From assembly GCA_947643665.1 (NCBI GenBank), contig CANRWW010000021.1, positions 1 through 46,913 of the forward strand: a DNA stretch of 46,913 bases, given 5' to 3'. The notes under the pieces were generated by a model. It searched no databases. It saw only the letters and a program-made list of their open reading frames with translations, and was not told the DNA's origin. Within the stretch, counting starts at the first letter, position 1. Each line of letters begins with the position of its first letter. Below are positions 33,907-42,746 of this stretch, piece by piece. Source of the DNA: an uncultured Porphyromonadaceae bacterium. Lineage in GTDB: Bacteria; Bacteroidota; Bacteroidia; Bacteroidales; Muribaculaceae. A program made the position numbers and the translations under genes.

Positions 33907-34881
33907 ATGGACAGAACGGAAAGCAATACAGTAAGCGTGAAATTTGTGGACTTCTGGCCCACATTCGATGTTGAGCACAACAAGTTTGTGGATGCGCTAC
34001 GCTCCAAGTTCCATGTGACCGTACTTCCCACCGAAGGCAAGGAAGTGCCAGACCTGCTGTTCTATTCACGTTGCGGCAACGGGAGGCACCTATATTATGA
34101 TTGCATAAAGATATATTACACAGGTGAAAACGACTGTCCCGACTTCAATGAATGCGATTATGCGCTTTCTTTCTACCCGCTGGCGTTGGGAGACAGGCAC
34201 CTGAGATATCCGTTGTACATGTTGTATGGGTATGACCAGCTTGACAAACCTGTCGCATTGTCTGACAGCGATGCGCTCGAACGGGATTTCTGCTCGTTGC
34301 TTATGCGCAACTCAACCAACTGCGACCCGCAACGCCTGAAAATAATAGATTGCATGGAACAATACCGCCCCCTGGCTTACGGCGGCAGCTTCCGCAACAA
34401 CACCGGAGGGTGCGTGGCCGAAAAGAAACCGTTCATTTCGCGCTTTAAATTCAATCTGGCGCTTGAGAACAGCCTGGTGGAGGGATACGTCACCGAAAAG
34501 ATTCTTGAGCCTCTGACGGCCTCTACGGTGCCTATTTATTGGGGGTGCGATTATGTCAAGAAAGAGTTTAATCCAGAAGCGTTCATAAACGCCGGGGACT
34601 ATGACACCACCGAAGCGCTTACCGCGGCAGTGAAGCGCATTGATAACGATCCGGAAGCATACCTCAAGATGCTGCGCGCCCCAAAACTCCTGAAAGACCT
34701 CGCGACAGACTACGATGACATGCTCGCCGATTTTCTCTGCCGTATAGCGTCTGCCAGAAAGAAGCACATTGTCTGTTATGGGGAGCAGAATGTGCTCAGC
34801 CGGCGCTCACGCGCTTTCGGCTTGATAAGAAAATCGCCGATGCTCATGAAGGTGTTGTGCCGTCTAGGTAACCGGAAATAA
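33907..34881 (+). CDS. GT10 family fucosyltransferase (alpha-1,3/1,4-type)
   Basis: A 324-residue cytoplasmic glycosyltransferase of family GT10, which moves fucose from GDP-fucose to surface glycans. The GDP-fucose-binding signature is complete: FKFNLALENSLVEGYVTEK followed by ILEPLTASTVPIYWGC. The N-terminal half (VKFVDFWPTFDVEHN, LLFYSRCGNGRH) is the acceptor-side domain. The C-terminal end is basic and may touch the membrane, but it has no heptad repeats like the Helicobacter enzymes. A lone gene, not inside a visible polysaccharide cluster. A TATATTTA box (33876-33883) is a possible -7. Confidence 0.9.
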   Translation: MDRTESNTVSVKFVDFWPTFDVEHNKFVDALRSKFHVTVLPTEGKEVPDLLFYSRCGNGRHLYYDCIKIYYTGENDCPDFNECDYALSFYPLALGDRHLRYPLYMLYGYDQLDKPVALSDSDALERDFCSLLMRNSTNCDPQRLKIIDCMEQYRPLAYGGSFRNNTGGCVAEKKPFISRFKFNLALENSLVEGYVTEKILEPLTASTVPIYWGCDYVKKEFNPEAFINAGDYDTTEALTAAVKRIDNDPEAYLKMLRAPKLLKDLATDYDDMLADFLCRIASARKKHIVCYGEQNVLSRRSRAFGLIRKSPMLMKVLCRLGNRK

Positions 34882-34896
34882 AAACCAGGCTTTCGG

Positions 34897-35817
34897 CTAT
34901 TTCACCATTGAAAGGAATGATGCGGGAACCGGGGTAGAGAAATTGAGCAGTTTGCGTGATATGGGATGCACGAAAGAGATCGTGCGTGCATGTAGTGCAA
35001 GACGATGTATCGGCGATGTCTTGGCACCATACCTGCGGTCACCAGCTATGGAATAACCGAGGTCATGCATATGGACACGAATCTGGTTCTTGCGTCCTGT
35101 CTCCAGTTCCACCTCTACCAGGGTATATCCGTTTGCGCTCTTTATGGTCTTATAATTGGTTACAGCGAGTTTTCCTTCCTGAGGGTTGTCGGTAGAGTAT
35201 ACCAGGAACTGTGAATTTTCTGCAAGATAACTGCGCACCTCCCCTGCCGGCGGGTTAAGTTTCCCCTCAACGACACACACATACTGGCGCTGGCGCACCA
35301 TATTGTTCCAGTTGTGCTGCAGATGCTCCTTCACTTCCACATTCTTTGCCATTATCATCAGTCCCGATGTATGCTGGTCAAGACGGTGAACTATGAACAG
35401 CTTGTTGCGCGGATCCTTGTTTTTGAGATACTGGCGTACGATACTATAGGCTGTACCCTCCTTGATTTTATCGTTACCTACCGAAAGCAACCCGTAACCT
35501 TTGTTGATTACTATGATATCATCATCCTCGTAAACAAGCTGCACACGACGGTCGTAAAAGGTTATGAAAGCACGCGTAAGGTTCACTTTGACCTCGTCGC
35601 CGGCTTCCAGCATCCTATTGAACTGATGCTCCACACCACCGTTGACCATCACCTGGTCATATTTCAGCAGCTCCTTGACGTTGGTGCGCTTGCGGTCAGG
35701 CATGGAAACCATAAGGAATTCAAGCAGCGGCTTGGGTTCCTGGACGGGAAAAGTGAGGATCGTATCGGGGGAGAAGCGGCGCTTTTCCGCTCCTGGTTTC
35801 ACAACAGGCTTTTTCAT
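34897..35817 (-). CDS. RluA-family pseudouridine synthase
   Basis: Converts uridine to pseudouridine in rRNA or tRNA; 306 residues. An S4 RNA-binding domain (about 35-85; RTNVKELLKYDQVMVNGGV) precedes the catalytic domain with Asp147 in IVHRLDQHTSGLMI. LETGRKNQIRVHMHDLGYSIAGDRRYG is the typical C-terminal block. The first 30 residues are basic. It starts 18 bp after the topA stop on the same strand, so the two are probably cotranscribed. The exact target (23S or tRNA) cannot be told here. Confidence 0.92.
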   Translation of the reverse strand: MKKPVVKPGAEKRRFSPDTILTFPVQEPKPLLEFLMVSMPDRKRTNVKELLKYDQVMVNGGVEHQFNRMLEAGDEVKVNLTRAFITFYDRRVQLVYEDDDIIVINKGYGLLSVGNDKIKEGTAYSIVRQYLKNKDPRNKLFIVHRLDQHTSGLMIMAKNVEVKEHLQHNWNNMVRQRQYVCVVEGKLNPPAGEVRSYLAENSQFLVYSTDNPQEGKLAVTNYKTIKSANGYTLVEVELETGRKNQIRVHMHDLGYSIAGDRRYGAKTSPIHRLALHARTISFVHPISRKLLNFSTPVPASFLSMVK

Positions 35818-35834
35818 CGTTTTACGGGATGATA

Positions 35835-38159
35835 TTATTGTTTTTTACGTGCGCGCGGACGCTTAGGCTTGGCATCTGCGGATGCCACTATCTCCATGCA
35901 TTCCTCACGTGTGAGCAGAGCTGGATCCGACACAGTCTTGGGGATCTTGTAGTTGCCTTTATTATAGGAAATATAGACACCATACCTCCCGTTCAGGATC
36001 TGCAGCTCAGGATCGCCATCAAATGTCTTCACTATCCGGTTTGCCTCGGCCGTCTGCTTCTGTCTTATCAGCTCTATGGCATCTTCAAGAGTGATATGGG
36101 CGGGGGACATCTCCTTGGGTATGGAGACAAATTTTCCGTCATGCTTTACATAAGGGCCGAAACGGCCGATAGCCACTGTCACATCCTTACCCTCATATTC
36201 ACCGATATTACGGGGAAATTCAAACAGCTTGAGCGCTTCTTCAAGGGTAATGGTGCTCACAGACTGCCCTTTGAGCAACGATGCGAACTGCGGTTTCTCG
36301 TCAGTGTCTCCACCTCCTCCAAGCTGGATCATAGGGCCGAAACGACCGATCTTGACAGAGACAGGTTTTCCTGTAGACGGATCAGTGCCAAGAAGCCGCT
36401 CACCAACCTTATGCTCCATCCGCATGTTCATCGCACTGTCCACCGTGGGGTGGAACTGTGAGTAAAAAGCCTTTATCTCATTGTGCCACGGCAACTTACC
36501 TTCTGCTATGTCGTCAAACTTCTCCTCAATGCGGGCTGTGAAATCGTAATCAAGTATGTCAGGGAAAAATTCCGTAAGGAAAGTGTTTACCACCTCGCCG
36601 ATATCGGTCGGTATAAGTTTGCCACGTTCCGATCCTACAGTTTCCGAACGTGTCAAAGAAGATATTTCACCGTCACGCAGGGTAAGAACCTCATAATCGC
36701 GTGAAGTGCCCGTTTTTTCACCCTTCTCCACATATTCACGCTGCTGTATGGTTGATATCGTAGGGGCATAAGTGGACGGACGTCCTATGCCAAGCTCTTC
36801 CATCTTTTTCACAAGCGAAGCCTCGGTATAACGTGGAGGCTGCTGGGTAAAACGCTCTGTAGCAGTGACGCTTACAGGAAGCATCTCGTCTCCCTCTTTC
36901 ATCTGAGGCAGAAGCCCCTGGAGGTTATCATCCGCCTCATCGTCGCTGCCCTCCATATACACTTTGAGGAATCCGTCGAACTTTATCACCTCGCCAGTCA
37001 CAACAAAATGCTCCTGACGCGCCTGCAGGGCAATATCAACCGTGGTTTTTTCTATTTCCGCATCCGCCATCTGTGAGGCTATGGTGCGTTTCCAGATAAG
37101 CGAATAGAGCCGTTTTTCCTGCGGTGTGCCATCTATGGTCTGCTGATCCACATAAGTGGGCCTGATTGCCTCGTGGGCTTCCTGCGCGCCTTTTGACGTG
37201 GTATGGTAATGGCGTACTTTCAGGTATCTTTCCCCCAGGTTTCCGGTGATTTCCTTTTCAAGGGCGTTTATGGCGAAAGCCGAGAGATTCAATGAGTCAG
37301 TACGCATATACGTTATATGACCGGCTTCATACAGCCTCTGGGCTATCATCATCGTCTGCGACACGGTAAATCCTAGTTTGCGTGCCGCTTCCTGCTGCAG
37401 TGTAGAAGTTGTAAATGGTGGTGCAGGCGATTTCTTTACGGGACGCACGTTTACTTCCGAGACGCTGAATGCCGCTCCTATGCAATCCCGGAGAAACTGC
37501 TCGGCAGAAGCCTTGTCTGTAAGCCGACGCGAAAGCTCTGCTGTAACCACAGTGCCGTCAGGAGCCTTGAACTCCGCATTGACCCTGTAATACTGTTCCG
37601 AGTTGAACTGTTTGATCTCATTCTCCCTCTCCATGATAAGCCTCACCGCCACAGACTGTACACGGCCTGCTGAAAGAGCCGGTTTGATTTTTTTCCATAA
37701 TACCGGCGACAGTTCAAATCCGACAATGCGGTCAAGCACACGGCGTGCCTGCTGGGCGTCTACCAGATTCAGGTCTATGCTGCGAGGATTTTCTATAGCA
37801 TGCAGTATCGCCTGTTTGGTAATCTCATTGAAAACAATGCGACGTGTTTTTTCAGGTTTGAGCCCAAGCACTTCGTAAAGATGCCATGCTATGGCCTCAC
37901 CCTCGCGGTCCTCATCGGAAGCGAGCCATACAGTCTCGGCCTGACGTGCATTTTTCTTCAATTCGGCAACAAGCGCTTTCTTGTCATCAGGAATCTCATA
38001 CTCCGGCTCGAACCCATTTTCTTTGTCAAGGGAAAAATTTTTCTTCCTAAGGTCACGGATATGGCCGTAGCTCGACATCACCGTAAAATCGGGGCCGAGA
38101 AATTTACCGATAGTCTTCGCTTTATGCGGAGACTCTACTATGACGAGGTTCTTAACCAT
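35835..38159 (-). CDS. topA: DNA topoisomerase I
   Basis: Type IA topoisomerase that relaxes negative supercoils; 774 residues. Toprim domain at the start (LVIVESPHKAKTIGKFLG, acidic triad in LASDEDREGEAIAWH at 79-92), active-site Tyr284 in ITYMRTDSLN. The C-terminus has Toprim-C-type repeats (GPMIQLGGG, GPYVKHDGKFVSIPK, GRYGVYISYNKGNYKIP) in place of zinc fingers, and a basic tail (KPKRPRARKKQ), as in other Bacteroidetes. A full promoter match lies upstream at 38211-38242. The RluA-type gene follows after 17 bp. Confidence 0.97.
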   Translation of the reverse strand: MVKNLVIVESPHKAKTIGKFLGPDFTVMSSYGHIRDLRKKNFSLDKENGFEPEYEIPDDKKALVAELKKNARQAETVWLASDEDREGEAIAWHLYEVLGLKPEKTRRIVFNEITKQAILHAIENPRSIDLNLVDAQQARRVLDRIVGFELSPVLWKKIKPALSAGRVQSVAVRLIMERENEIKQFNSEQYYRVNAEFKAPDGTVVTAELSRRLTDKASAEQFLRDCIGAAFSVSEVNVRPVKKSPAPPFTTSTLQQEAARKLGFTVSQTMMIAQRLYEAGHITYMRTDSLNLSAFAINALEKEITGNLGERYLKVRHYHTTSKGAQEAHEAIRPTYVDQQTIDGTPQEKRLYSLIWKRTIASQMADAEIEKTTVDIALQARQEHFVVTGEVIKFDGFLKVYMEGSDDEADDNLQGLLPQMKEGDEMLPVSVTATERFTQQPPRYTEASLVKKMEELGIGRPSTYAPTISTIQQREYVEKGEKTGTSRDYEVLTLRDGEISSLTRSETVGSERGKLIPTDIGEVVNTFLTEFFPDILDYDFTARIEEKFDDIAEGKLPWHNEIKAFYSQFHPTVDSAMNMRMEHKVGERLLGTDPSTGKPVSVKIGRFGPMIQLGGGGDTDEKPQFASLLKGQSVSTITLEEALKLFEFPRNIGEYEGKDVTVAIGRFGPYVKHDGKFVSIPKEMSPAHITLEDAIELIRQKQTAEANRIVKTFDGDPELQILNGRYGVYISYNKGNYKIPKTVSDPALLTREECMEIVASADAKPKRPRARKKQ

Positions 38160-38210
38160 GGTGTTCGCTTGTTGTTACTCCTGATTGAGTATGAATTGGA
38201 TAATCGGGGA

Positions 38211-38242
38211 CAAAATTACAGAAATTTTATGTATCTCACAAA
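38211..38242 (-). promoter_or_regulatory. Promoter for topA
   Basis: Minus strand TTTG (38242-38239), 20 bp, TAATTTTG (38218-38211); a full match to the Bacteroidota rule, 51 bp before the ATG at 38159. Confidence 0.7.
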
Positions 38243-38376
38243 AACACTGCACGTCACCAACACCAAACCCCAAAATCAAAACGATATATTGAAGCAGTAT
38301 GTTTAAACCCTTTCATAAAACTTGAAGTAGTGCCAAGATTATGAATTTTATTAATTTTTTTATCTAAAGGAAACCT

Positions 38377-40395
38377 CTATTCAGAAGCGGTTTTACGGTT
38401 CCAGATGTAGCGGTAGTTGAAACGCCGGTTAGGAGCGGTGTCACCAGACACATATAGATCCCTCACATCATCAAGCGATTGCGGATTATCCGCCCATTTG
38501 AAATCAAACACTATACTGTCTGCCTGCAACCCAAGAAGTTTACGTGGGATGCTGAGTTCAAGTTCGCATCCTGCCACGGCATATGGAAGATCAGCCACCT
38601 TCACCCAACCGGCTTTCGCCTCGTCGTAACGCATAAGTGTTGTTTTCCGGCTGTCCGCAATATGGCGGTTCACGATGAAATCATATCCATTCCATCCGGT
38701 TGAGCTGTCATTATCGCTGTCAATAAGCAGAAGCATCCAGTTCGGATCGGAAGATGGCGTAAGGGCGCTGTCTGTCAACGCATAAAAATAAATGTCGCGC
38801 TTACCCACAGCAACTTTCAACTCCACAATGTCGTTGCGCCCGGTGGTATCTGTGTAGTGGTGTCCGGCATAACCGTTGTGGTCACGATGCCATATGTCTC
38901 CTCTGGTATCAAAATAATATGATGCCACTTCATTCCAGTCATTGAAACGGCCGTCCACAGCCATCCTCCGTATGCCCGAATGTTGCGGAACAGGGCGCGA
39001 ACCTTTGTAACGCCGTATATTCTGAGCCATCTGCATATAGTAATTGTCGGAACAGACACCTTTGGCAGGCTGGATGGTACGGTTGAACTCGGCGTTGTAC
39101 TGGTCCACGAAATAAAACGTGTTTTCATTGCGCCCAAGGAAGGTTGTGGGGCCATCAGGCCTACCGTCGGGAAAACGTCCGGAGACATATTTTCCTGCAG
39201 TCCACTCATTCCAGTCGTTAAGATAAATGAAATCCGGATCAACGGAAACAGCCTCGTCCCACCTGTCCTGAAAATATATACCATAGGCTTCGGGGTGCTC
39301 CACGGTCTTCCCAAGCCAAGGCACATAGGCGCTGTCCACCAGGTCATAATCGTTGAGGGGAGGCTCTCCGGTCTCTACACGCCAGCATTTTCCGGTCACC
39401 GACACGGGATGCTGTCCGGCAGTCACCGCCATCTGCTCAAGCCTTCCGCGATGTGTCGCCGCCCGCTTCTGCGGATCGCGCGATCCCACAGCGGGATCGT
39501 TCATTTCATAACCGAAACACCAGTTATCTTCCGTTCCGGCGTATGGTTTGCCACCCCACCGGTCATATCCCCACCACATATTGCGCATAGTGAAGAAATC
39601 CTTCACCTCCCGGGTGTAATCGCGATAAAACTCCTCGGCATAATCCGGATCACCGTAATGAGGATTGGCGGGATCCGTAGCGGCCTGGGGGTCGTAGTTC
39701 GGATTAGGATTTACGGCTCCTCCACCGCCGGCATCAAGCTCCGGACGCATATTGCACAGCAACAGAGGCTTGCCATCCCAGTAGAACCACAGATCCCGTA
39801 ACTTTCCCGGCCTGTAATAACGCTCGAAAATTTCCTGTACACGGGTTATTACCGGACCGTTGTACCCCCAGAAACATATTCCAGGCACCGGATTGCCCTC
39901 CCTTTTCATCTCTTCAAGCGCCGTGAAAAGCTCTTCCCATTCCTTCCAGTAGCATACGGCATTGGTGACATCAAGTATCAAGACATCAACCCCGGCATCT
40001 GCCAGCATGGATATGTCCTTGCGTATCACATAACGGTCGCCACTGAGAAAATAGCCTGTTTCCGGTTCCCCCCAATGGTAACTGCCTATATTGCTCGGCG
40101 GTCCCCATAGGCCTGTGGCATCTGTCAGACGCGCCTGCGGATCAGCCTCAAGAATGTCTGTGACATCACGGTATCCGGCAGGAGAAGAATGCAGGAACTC
40201 TTCATGCCAGGTGATATAGAAAATACCTACAGTGCGAGGCTTCTCCTCGCGGGAGGCATCAGCTCCTGGTGCCGGCATGGTACGTCCCAGGCCATCTGTA
40301 GCTACCCAAGTATCAGACATAAGGTCGCGCGAATAAACTGTGGTACAACACATGGCCAATGCCGACAATGACAATGACTGCAAAAATCTCTTCAT
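38377..40395 (-). CDS. Secreted GH99/GH71-like glycoside hydrolase with C-terminal CBM9-like domain
   Basis: A 672-residue exported protein (signal peptide 1-22, ending VYS). Residues 25-470 form a TIM-barrel-like domain: DTWVATDGLGRTMP at the start, VGIFYITWHEEF, MLADAGVDVLILDVTNA and FIYLNDWNEWTAGKY, of which the last resembles the WNEW motif of GH99/WbsX-type proteins. Residues about 485-660 start AVDGRFNDWNEVASYYFDTRG and look like a CBM9-type beta-sandwich. Substrate and catalytic residues cannot be fixed by eye. It is likely a periplasmic or surface glycan-degrading enzyme. The promoter is near 40427-40434. Confidence 0.75.
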   Translation of the reverse strand: MKRFLQSLSLSALAMCCTTVYSRDLMSDTWVATDGLGRTMPAPGADASREEKPRTVGIFYITWHEEFLHSSPAGYRDVTDILEADPQARLTDATGLWGPPSNIGSYHWGEPETGYFLSGDRYVIRKDISMLADAGVDVLILDVTNAVCYWKEWEELFTALEEMKREGNPVPGICFWGYNGPVITRVQEIFERYYRPGKLRDLWFYWDGKPLLLCNMRPELDAGGGGAVNPNPNYDPQAATDPANPHYGDPDYAEEFYRDYTREVKDFFTMRNMWWGYDRWGGKPYAGTEDNWCFGYEMNDPAVGSRDPQKRAATHRGRLEQMAVTAGQHPVSVTGKCWRVETGEPPLNDYDLVDSAYVPWLGKTVEHPEAYGIYFQDRWDEAVSVDPDFIYLNDWNEWTAGKYVSGRFPDGRPDGPTTFLGRNENTFYFVDQYNAEFNRTIQPAKGVCSDNYYMQMAQNIRRYKGSRPVPQHSGIRRMAVDGRFNDWNEVASYYFDTRGDIWHRDHNGYAGHHYTDTTGRNDIVELKVAVGKRDIYFYALTDSALTPSSDPNWMLLLIDSDNDSSTGWNGYDFIVNRHIADSRKTTLMRYDEAKAGWVKVADLPYAVAGCELELSIPRKLLGLQADSIVFDFKWADNPQSLDDVRDLYVSGDTAPNRRFNYRYIWNRKTASE

Positions 40396-40426
40396 GGCAT
40401 GATATCTTTATTCTTTATCTAGGTGG

Positions 40427-40434
40427 TAAAGGTA
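40427..40434 (-). promoter_or_regulatory. TACCTTTA -7 variant before the GH99-like gene
   Basis: TAAAGGTA on the plus strand reads TACCTTTA on the minus strand, one base from TAnnTTTG and 31 bp before the ATG at 40395. The same octamer with a similar flank (GTACCTTTAC) precedes the GH43 gene at 46762-46769. Confidence 0.45.
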
Positions 40435-40466
40435 CGGCTTCAACCATGCGGATGGTTGAAGCCGTA
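40433..40466 (-). terminator. Perfect 15-bp hairpin after pdxB
   Basis: TACGGCTTCAACCAT (40433-40447), loop GCGG, ATGGTTGAAGCCGTA (40452-40466). It lies 7 bp past the pdxB stop and its 3' arm on the minus strand runs into CCTTTACC, not a T-run. It overlaps the -7 box of the GH99-like gene by two bases, so it may act on both. Confidence 0.7.
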
Positions 40467-40473
40467 TTGGCCG

Positions 40474-41538
40474 TCATAAGGTGAAGACCTCATGACGTAG
40501 GTTATAATTGTTCCTCAATGCCTCAAATGCCGATTTATCTGCACGCAGGCATGCCGTGTCCACGAATGGGTCATATGACTCTGTTATCCGTTGTGCAAAA
40601 AGAACCGGATCCATATGCCCGGACTCAGTGTAAACTGAAACCGCAGGTATCTCTCCTATGGTACCGGCCATAGCCTCCTGTCCTGCAAAACGTCGAAGTG
40701 CAGCCACACATGCCGCCGATGCCCGTTGCTTGCCTTCAATGGAATAACCGGCTATATGGGGAGTGGCAACGGCGGCAAGTTCCAGAAGTTCGGGCGAAAT
40801 GGATGGCTCCCCCTCCCAGCAATCCATCACGGCAGCCGAGACAGCGCCCTCTTTCAACGCTTCCACCAATGCGGTATTATCCGCCACAGCACCACGTGCG
40901 GCATTTATGATTATCGGCTTACGTGAAAGGGAGCGGAAAAATTCATGCGAAGCCATATGTAATGTCATATCCTCACCGTCTCGGATCAACGGAGTATGGA
41001 ATGTGACGATATCCGCCTCGCGGGATATCTGCCCAAGAGATACAAACGGCTCACCTCCTGCCTCATACGGATTTGCGGTATTCCACCCGAAATCCCTGCG
41101 CTCACGCGGAGGATCACAGGCAAGGACACGCACACCAAGACGCCGTCCCCATCCGGCGACAATGCTTCCAACATGTCCCAACCCCACTATGCCGATTGTT
41201 TTCCCGTCTAAAGAAGGGAGCAGGCGCAAGATTGAAGCCCATACATATTGCGCCACCGCAGGCGCATTACATCCTGGAGCACTCACCACAGTTATGCCAT
41301 TGGCAGCACACCAGGAGAGGTCTATATGGTCTGTGCCTATAGTCGCAGTAGCTACAAAACGGACTTTTGACCGGGAAAGCAGCGATGCGTCACAGCGGGT
41401 TCGGGTGCGCACGATAAGCGCATCAGCATCTGCCACGGTGTCAGGTGTGAACTCATCCGGCGCGAGCCTTACAACCTCGCCCAGGTCATCCAGCGCCCCC
41501 CCGATAAATGGTATATGGGACTCAATGAGGATTTTCAT
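40474..41538 (-). CDS. pdxB: Erythronate-4-phosphate dehydrogenase
   Basis: Second step of DXP-independent vitamin B6 (pyridoxal phosphate) synthesis: oxidises 4-phospho-erythronate. The 354 residues form the D-2-hydroxyacid dehydrogenase fold: N-terminal IESHIPFIGGALDDLGEVVRL, NAD-binding GIVGLGHVGSIVAGWGRRLG, DPPRERRDFGW, catalytic Arg in INAARGAVADNTALVEAL, Glu in WEGEPSISPELL and His in ATPHIAGYSIEGK. The start (MKILIES) and the IAGYSIEGK motif favour PdxB over generic paralogues. The C-terminal dimer domain is short. PLP made here would serve the window's tryptophanase, among others. Confidence 0.92.
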   Translation of the reverse strand: MKILIESHIPFIGGALDDLGEVVRLAPDEFTPDTVADADALIVRTRTRCDASLLSRSKVRFVATATIGTDHIDLSWCAANGITVVSAPGCNAPAVAQYVWASILRLLPSLDGKTIGIVGLGHVGSIVAGWGRRLGVRVLACDPPRERRDFGWNTANPYEAGGEPFVSLGQISREADIVTFHTPLIRDGEDMTLHMASHEFFRSLSRKPIIINAARGAVADNTALVEALKEGAVSAAVMDCWEGEPSISPELLELAAVATPHIAGYSIEGKQRASAACVAALRRFAGQEAMAGTIGEIPAVSVYTESGHMDPVLFAQRITESYDPFVDTACLRADKSAFEALRNNYNLRHEVFTL

Positions 41539-41552
41539 GAAAATAGATGTCT

Positions 41553-41638
41553 AGAAATTAAGAAGGTGAGAAGTTGAGAAATTGAGAAGTTAAGAGATCA
41601 AGGGGTTTATTAACTTCTTAATTTCTCAATTTCTTTTT
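41553..41638. repeat. Inverted octamer-repeat element, copy A
   Basis: Seven head-to-tail 8-bp units close to AGAARTTR run from 41553 to 41608 (AGAAATTA, AGAAGGTG, AGAAGTTG, AGAAATTG, AGAAGTTA, AGAGATCA, AGGGGTTT). After a 2-bp turn come three units in the opposite sense, TAACTTCT, TAATTTCT and CAATTTCT (41611-41634), then TTTTC. The arms can fold into a long A/T-rich hairpin. The element fills the gap between the membrane gene stop (41638) and the pdxB start (41538). Copy B is at 42656-42726. Confidence 0.85.
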
Positions 41639-42627
41639 CATACCCCCCATACAAACAATGCTATATAACCCGCCATGATCAGAAGCAGGGGAATATATGT
41701 GCGACGTTGCCGGCGGTATGTAAAGAAATGGGCGATCTGATAGGCAACCAGAACGTTAAGAAGCGGAATATAGGAAGTAAAATTATTGAAATTCAATATG
41801 GTGAATATCGCAGTCGCGCAAAACAGCAATGTGAGGAAACCGTTGAAAGCCCTTACACGTGAATTGTAGCTCAAAATTTTCAACAGGTTTGCCACCATGA
41901 AGATTATTCCCAACACTATGGTTATGCCGGTGGTGACAAGAGCCTGTACCATATCAGCAGAGTCAAACATTGACCATGCCGGTGTCAGAAATGACGTCTG
42001 CGGTGTCTGCAAAAGCGTCTGTGGTTCCACAATCCCGAAACCGAGCACTATCCATGCGGGGGTTATAAGCCCCAACAGGGCGGCAAGGAATGTGCGTAAG
42101 CTGAAAATACGCATTTGTGCGCATCCTAACAGAAAGACGGGAACATAAAAAAGACATGCAATCTGTGTCAGTGCTTCAGCACCAAGCATGCAGAATATGA
42201 GAAAAACACGCCTTTGTCCACGGTTGTCAGAAAAAACCGAGAAAAGCGCTCCTACGCAGAGCATAACGTTCAGCACAAGCAACGAACCGCCATAAAACTG
42301 CCCCAGAAGCGACGGCAGAGCCACCTGCATGGCAAGAAACATAGTAGCCACAAGCGAAGTAAGGCTCCTCAACACATTGAATGTGCGGTTTATATAAACA
42401 GTGAGCAATGCCACCGAAAGACTGACCACAAGATTGGATACAGCGGAAGCGATGCCGAACCGAAACCACAGATTGGCACTCGGAAGCCCCCATCCAAGGT
42501 TACCGACTATAGGTGACACCGCCCCGCGCTGCCATGCAAACAGGCAGCAAAAACATACCACAGCCATCATCAGTGCCGTGGCGCCTCTCTGGTGCAGAAA
42601 CGAAGTGATATGTTTTTCAGACAACAT
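41638..42627 (-). CDS. Polytopic membrane protein, unknown (DUF6427-like)
   Basis: A 329-residue, highly hydrophobic protein with about nine TM segments from residue 16 to the C-terminus. It has no soluble domain and no motif I can tie to transport chemistry. Length and layout resemble the DUF6427 group of Bacteroidetes membrane proteins, but I am not certain. It lies between purD and pdxB on the same strand and is bracketed by two copies of an octamer-repeat hairpin, one past its stop and one before its start. Confidence 0.65.
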   Translation of the reverse strand: MLSEKHITSFLHQRGATALMMAVVCFCCLFAWQRGAVSPIVGNLGWGLPSANLWFRFGIASAVSNLVVSLSVALLTVYINRTFNVLRSLTSLVATMFLAMQVALPSLLGQFYGGSLLVLNVMLCVGALFSVFSDNRGQRRVFLIFCMLGAEALTQIACLFYVPVFLLGCAQMRIFSLRTFLAALLGLITPAWIVLGFGIVEPQTLLQTPQTSFLTPAWSMFDSADMVQALVTTGITIVLGIIFMVANLLKILSYNSRVRAFNGFLTLLFCATAIFTILNFNNFTSYIPLLNVLVAYQIAHFFTYRRQRRTYIPLLLIMAGYIALFVWGV

Positions 42628-42655
42628 AAACAGTGGAATTGAGGAACAAGAAGTC

Positions 42656-42726
42656 AGAAATTGAGAAGTTAAGAGATTAAGAGGTTTCTCAACTTCTTAT
42701 TTTCTTAATTTCTCAATTTCTTTTTC
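42656..42726. repeat. Inverted octamer-repeat element, copy B
   Basis: Four units AGAAATTG, AGAAGTTA, AGAGATTA, AGAGGTTT (42656-42687), a 2-bp turn, then four inverted units CAACTTCT, TATTTTCT, TAATTTCT, CAATTTCT (42690-42721) and TTTTC. It shares about 60 bp with copy A but has one more inverted unit and fewer direct ones. It occupies the gap between the purD stop (42747) and the membrane gene start (42627). Confidence 0.85.
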
Positions 42727-42746
42727 CAGTCTCTTGGCTTCTTATG

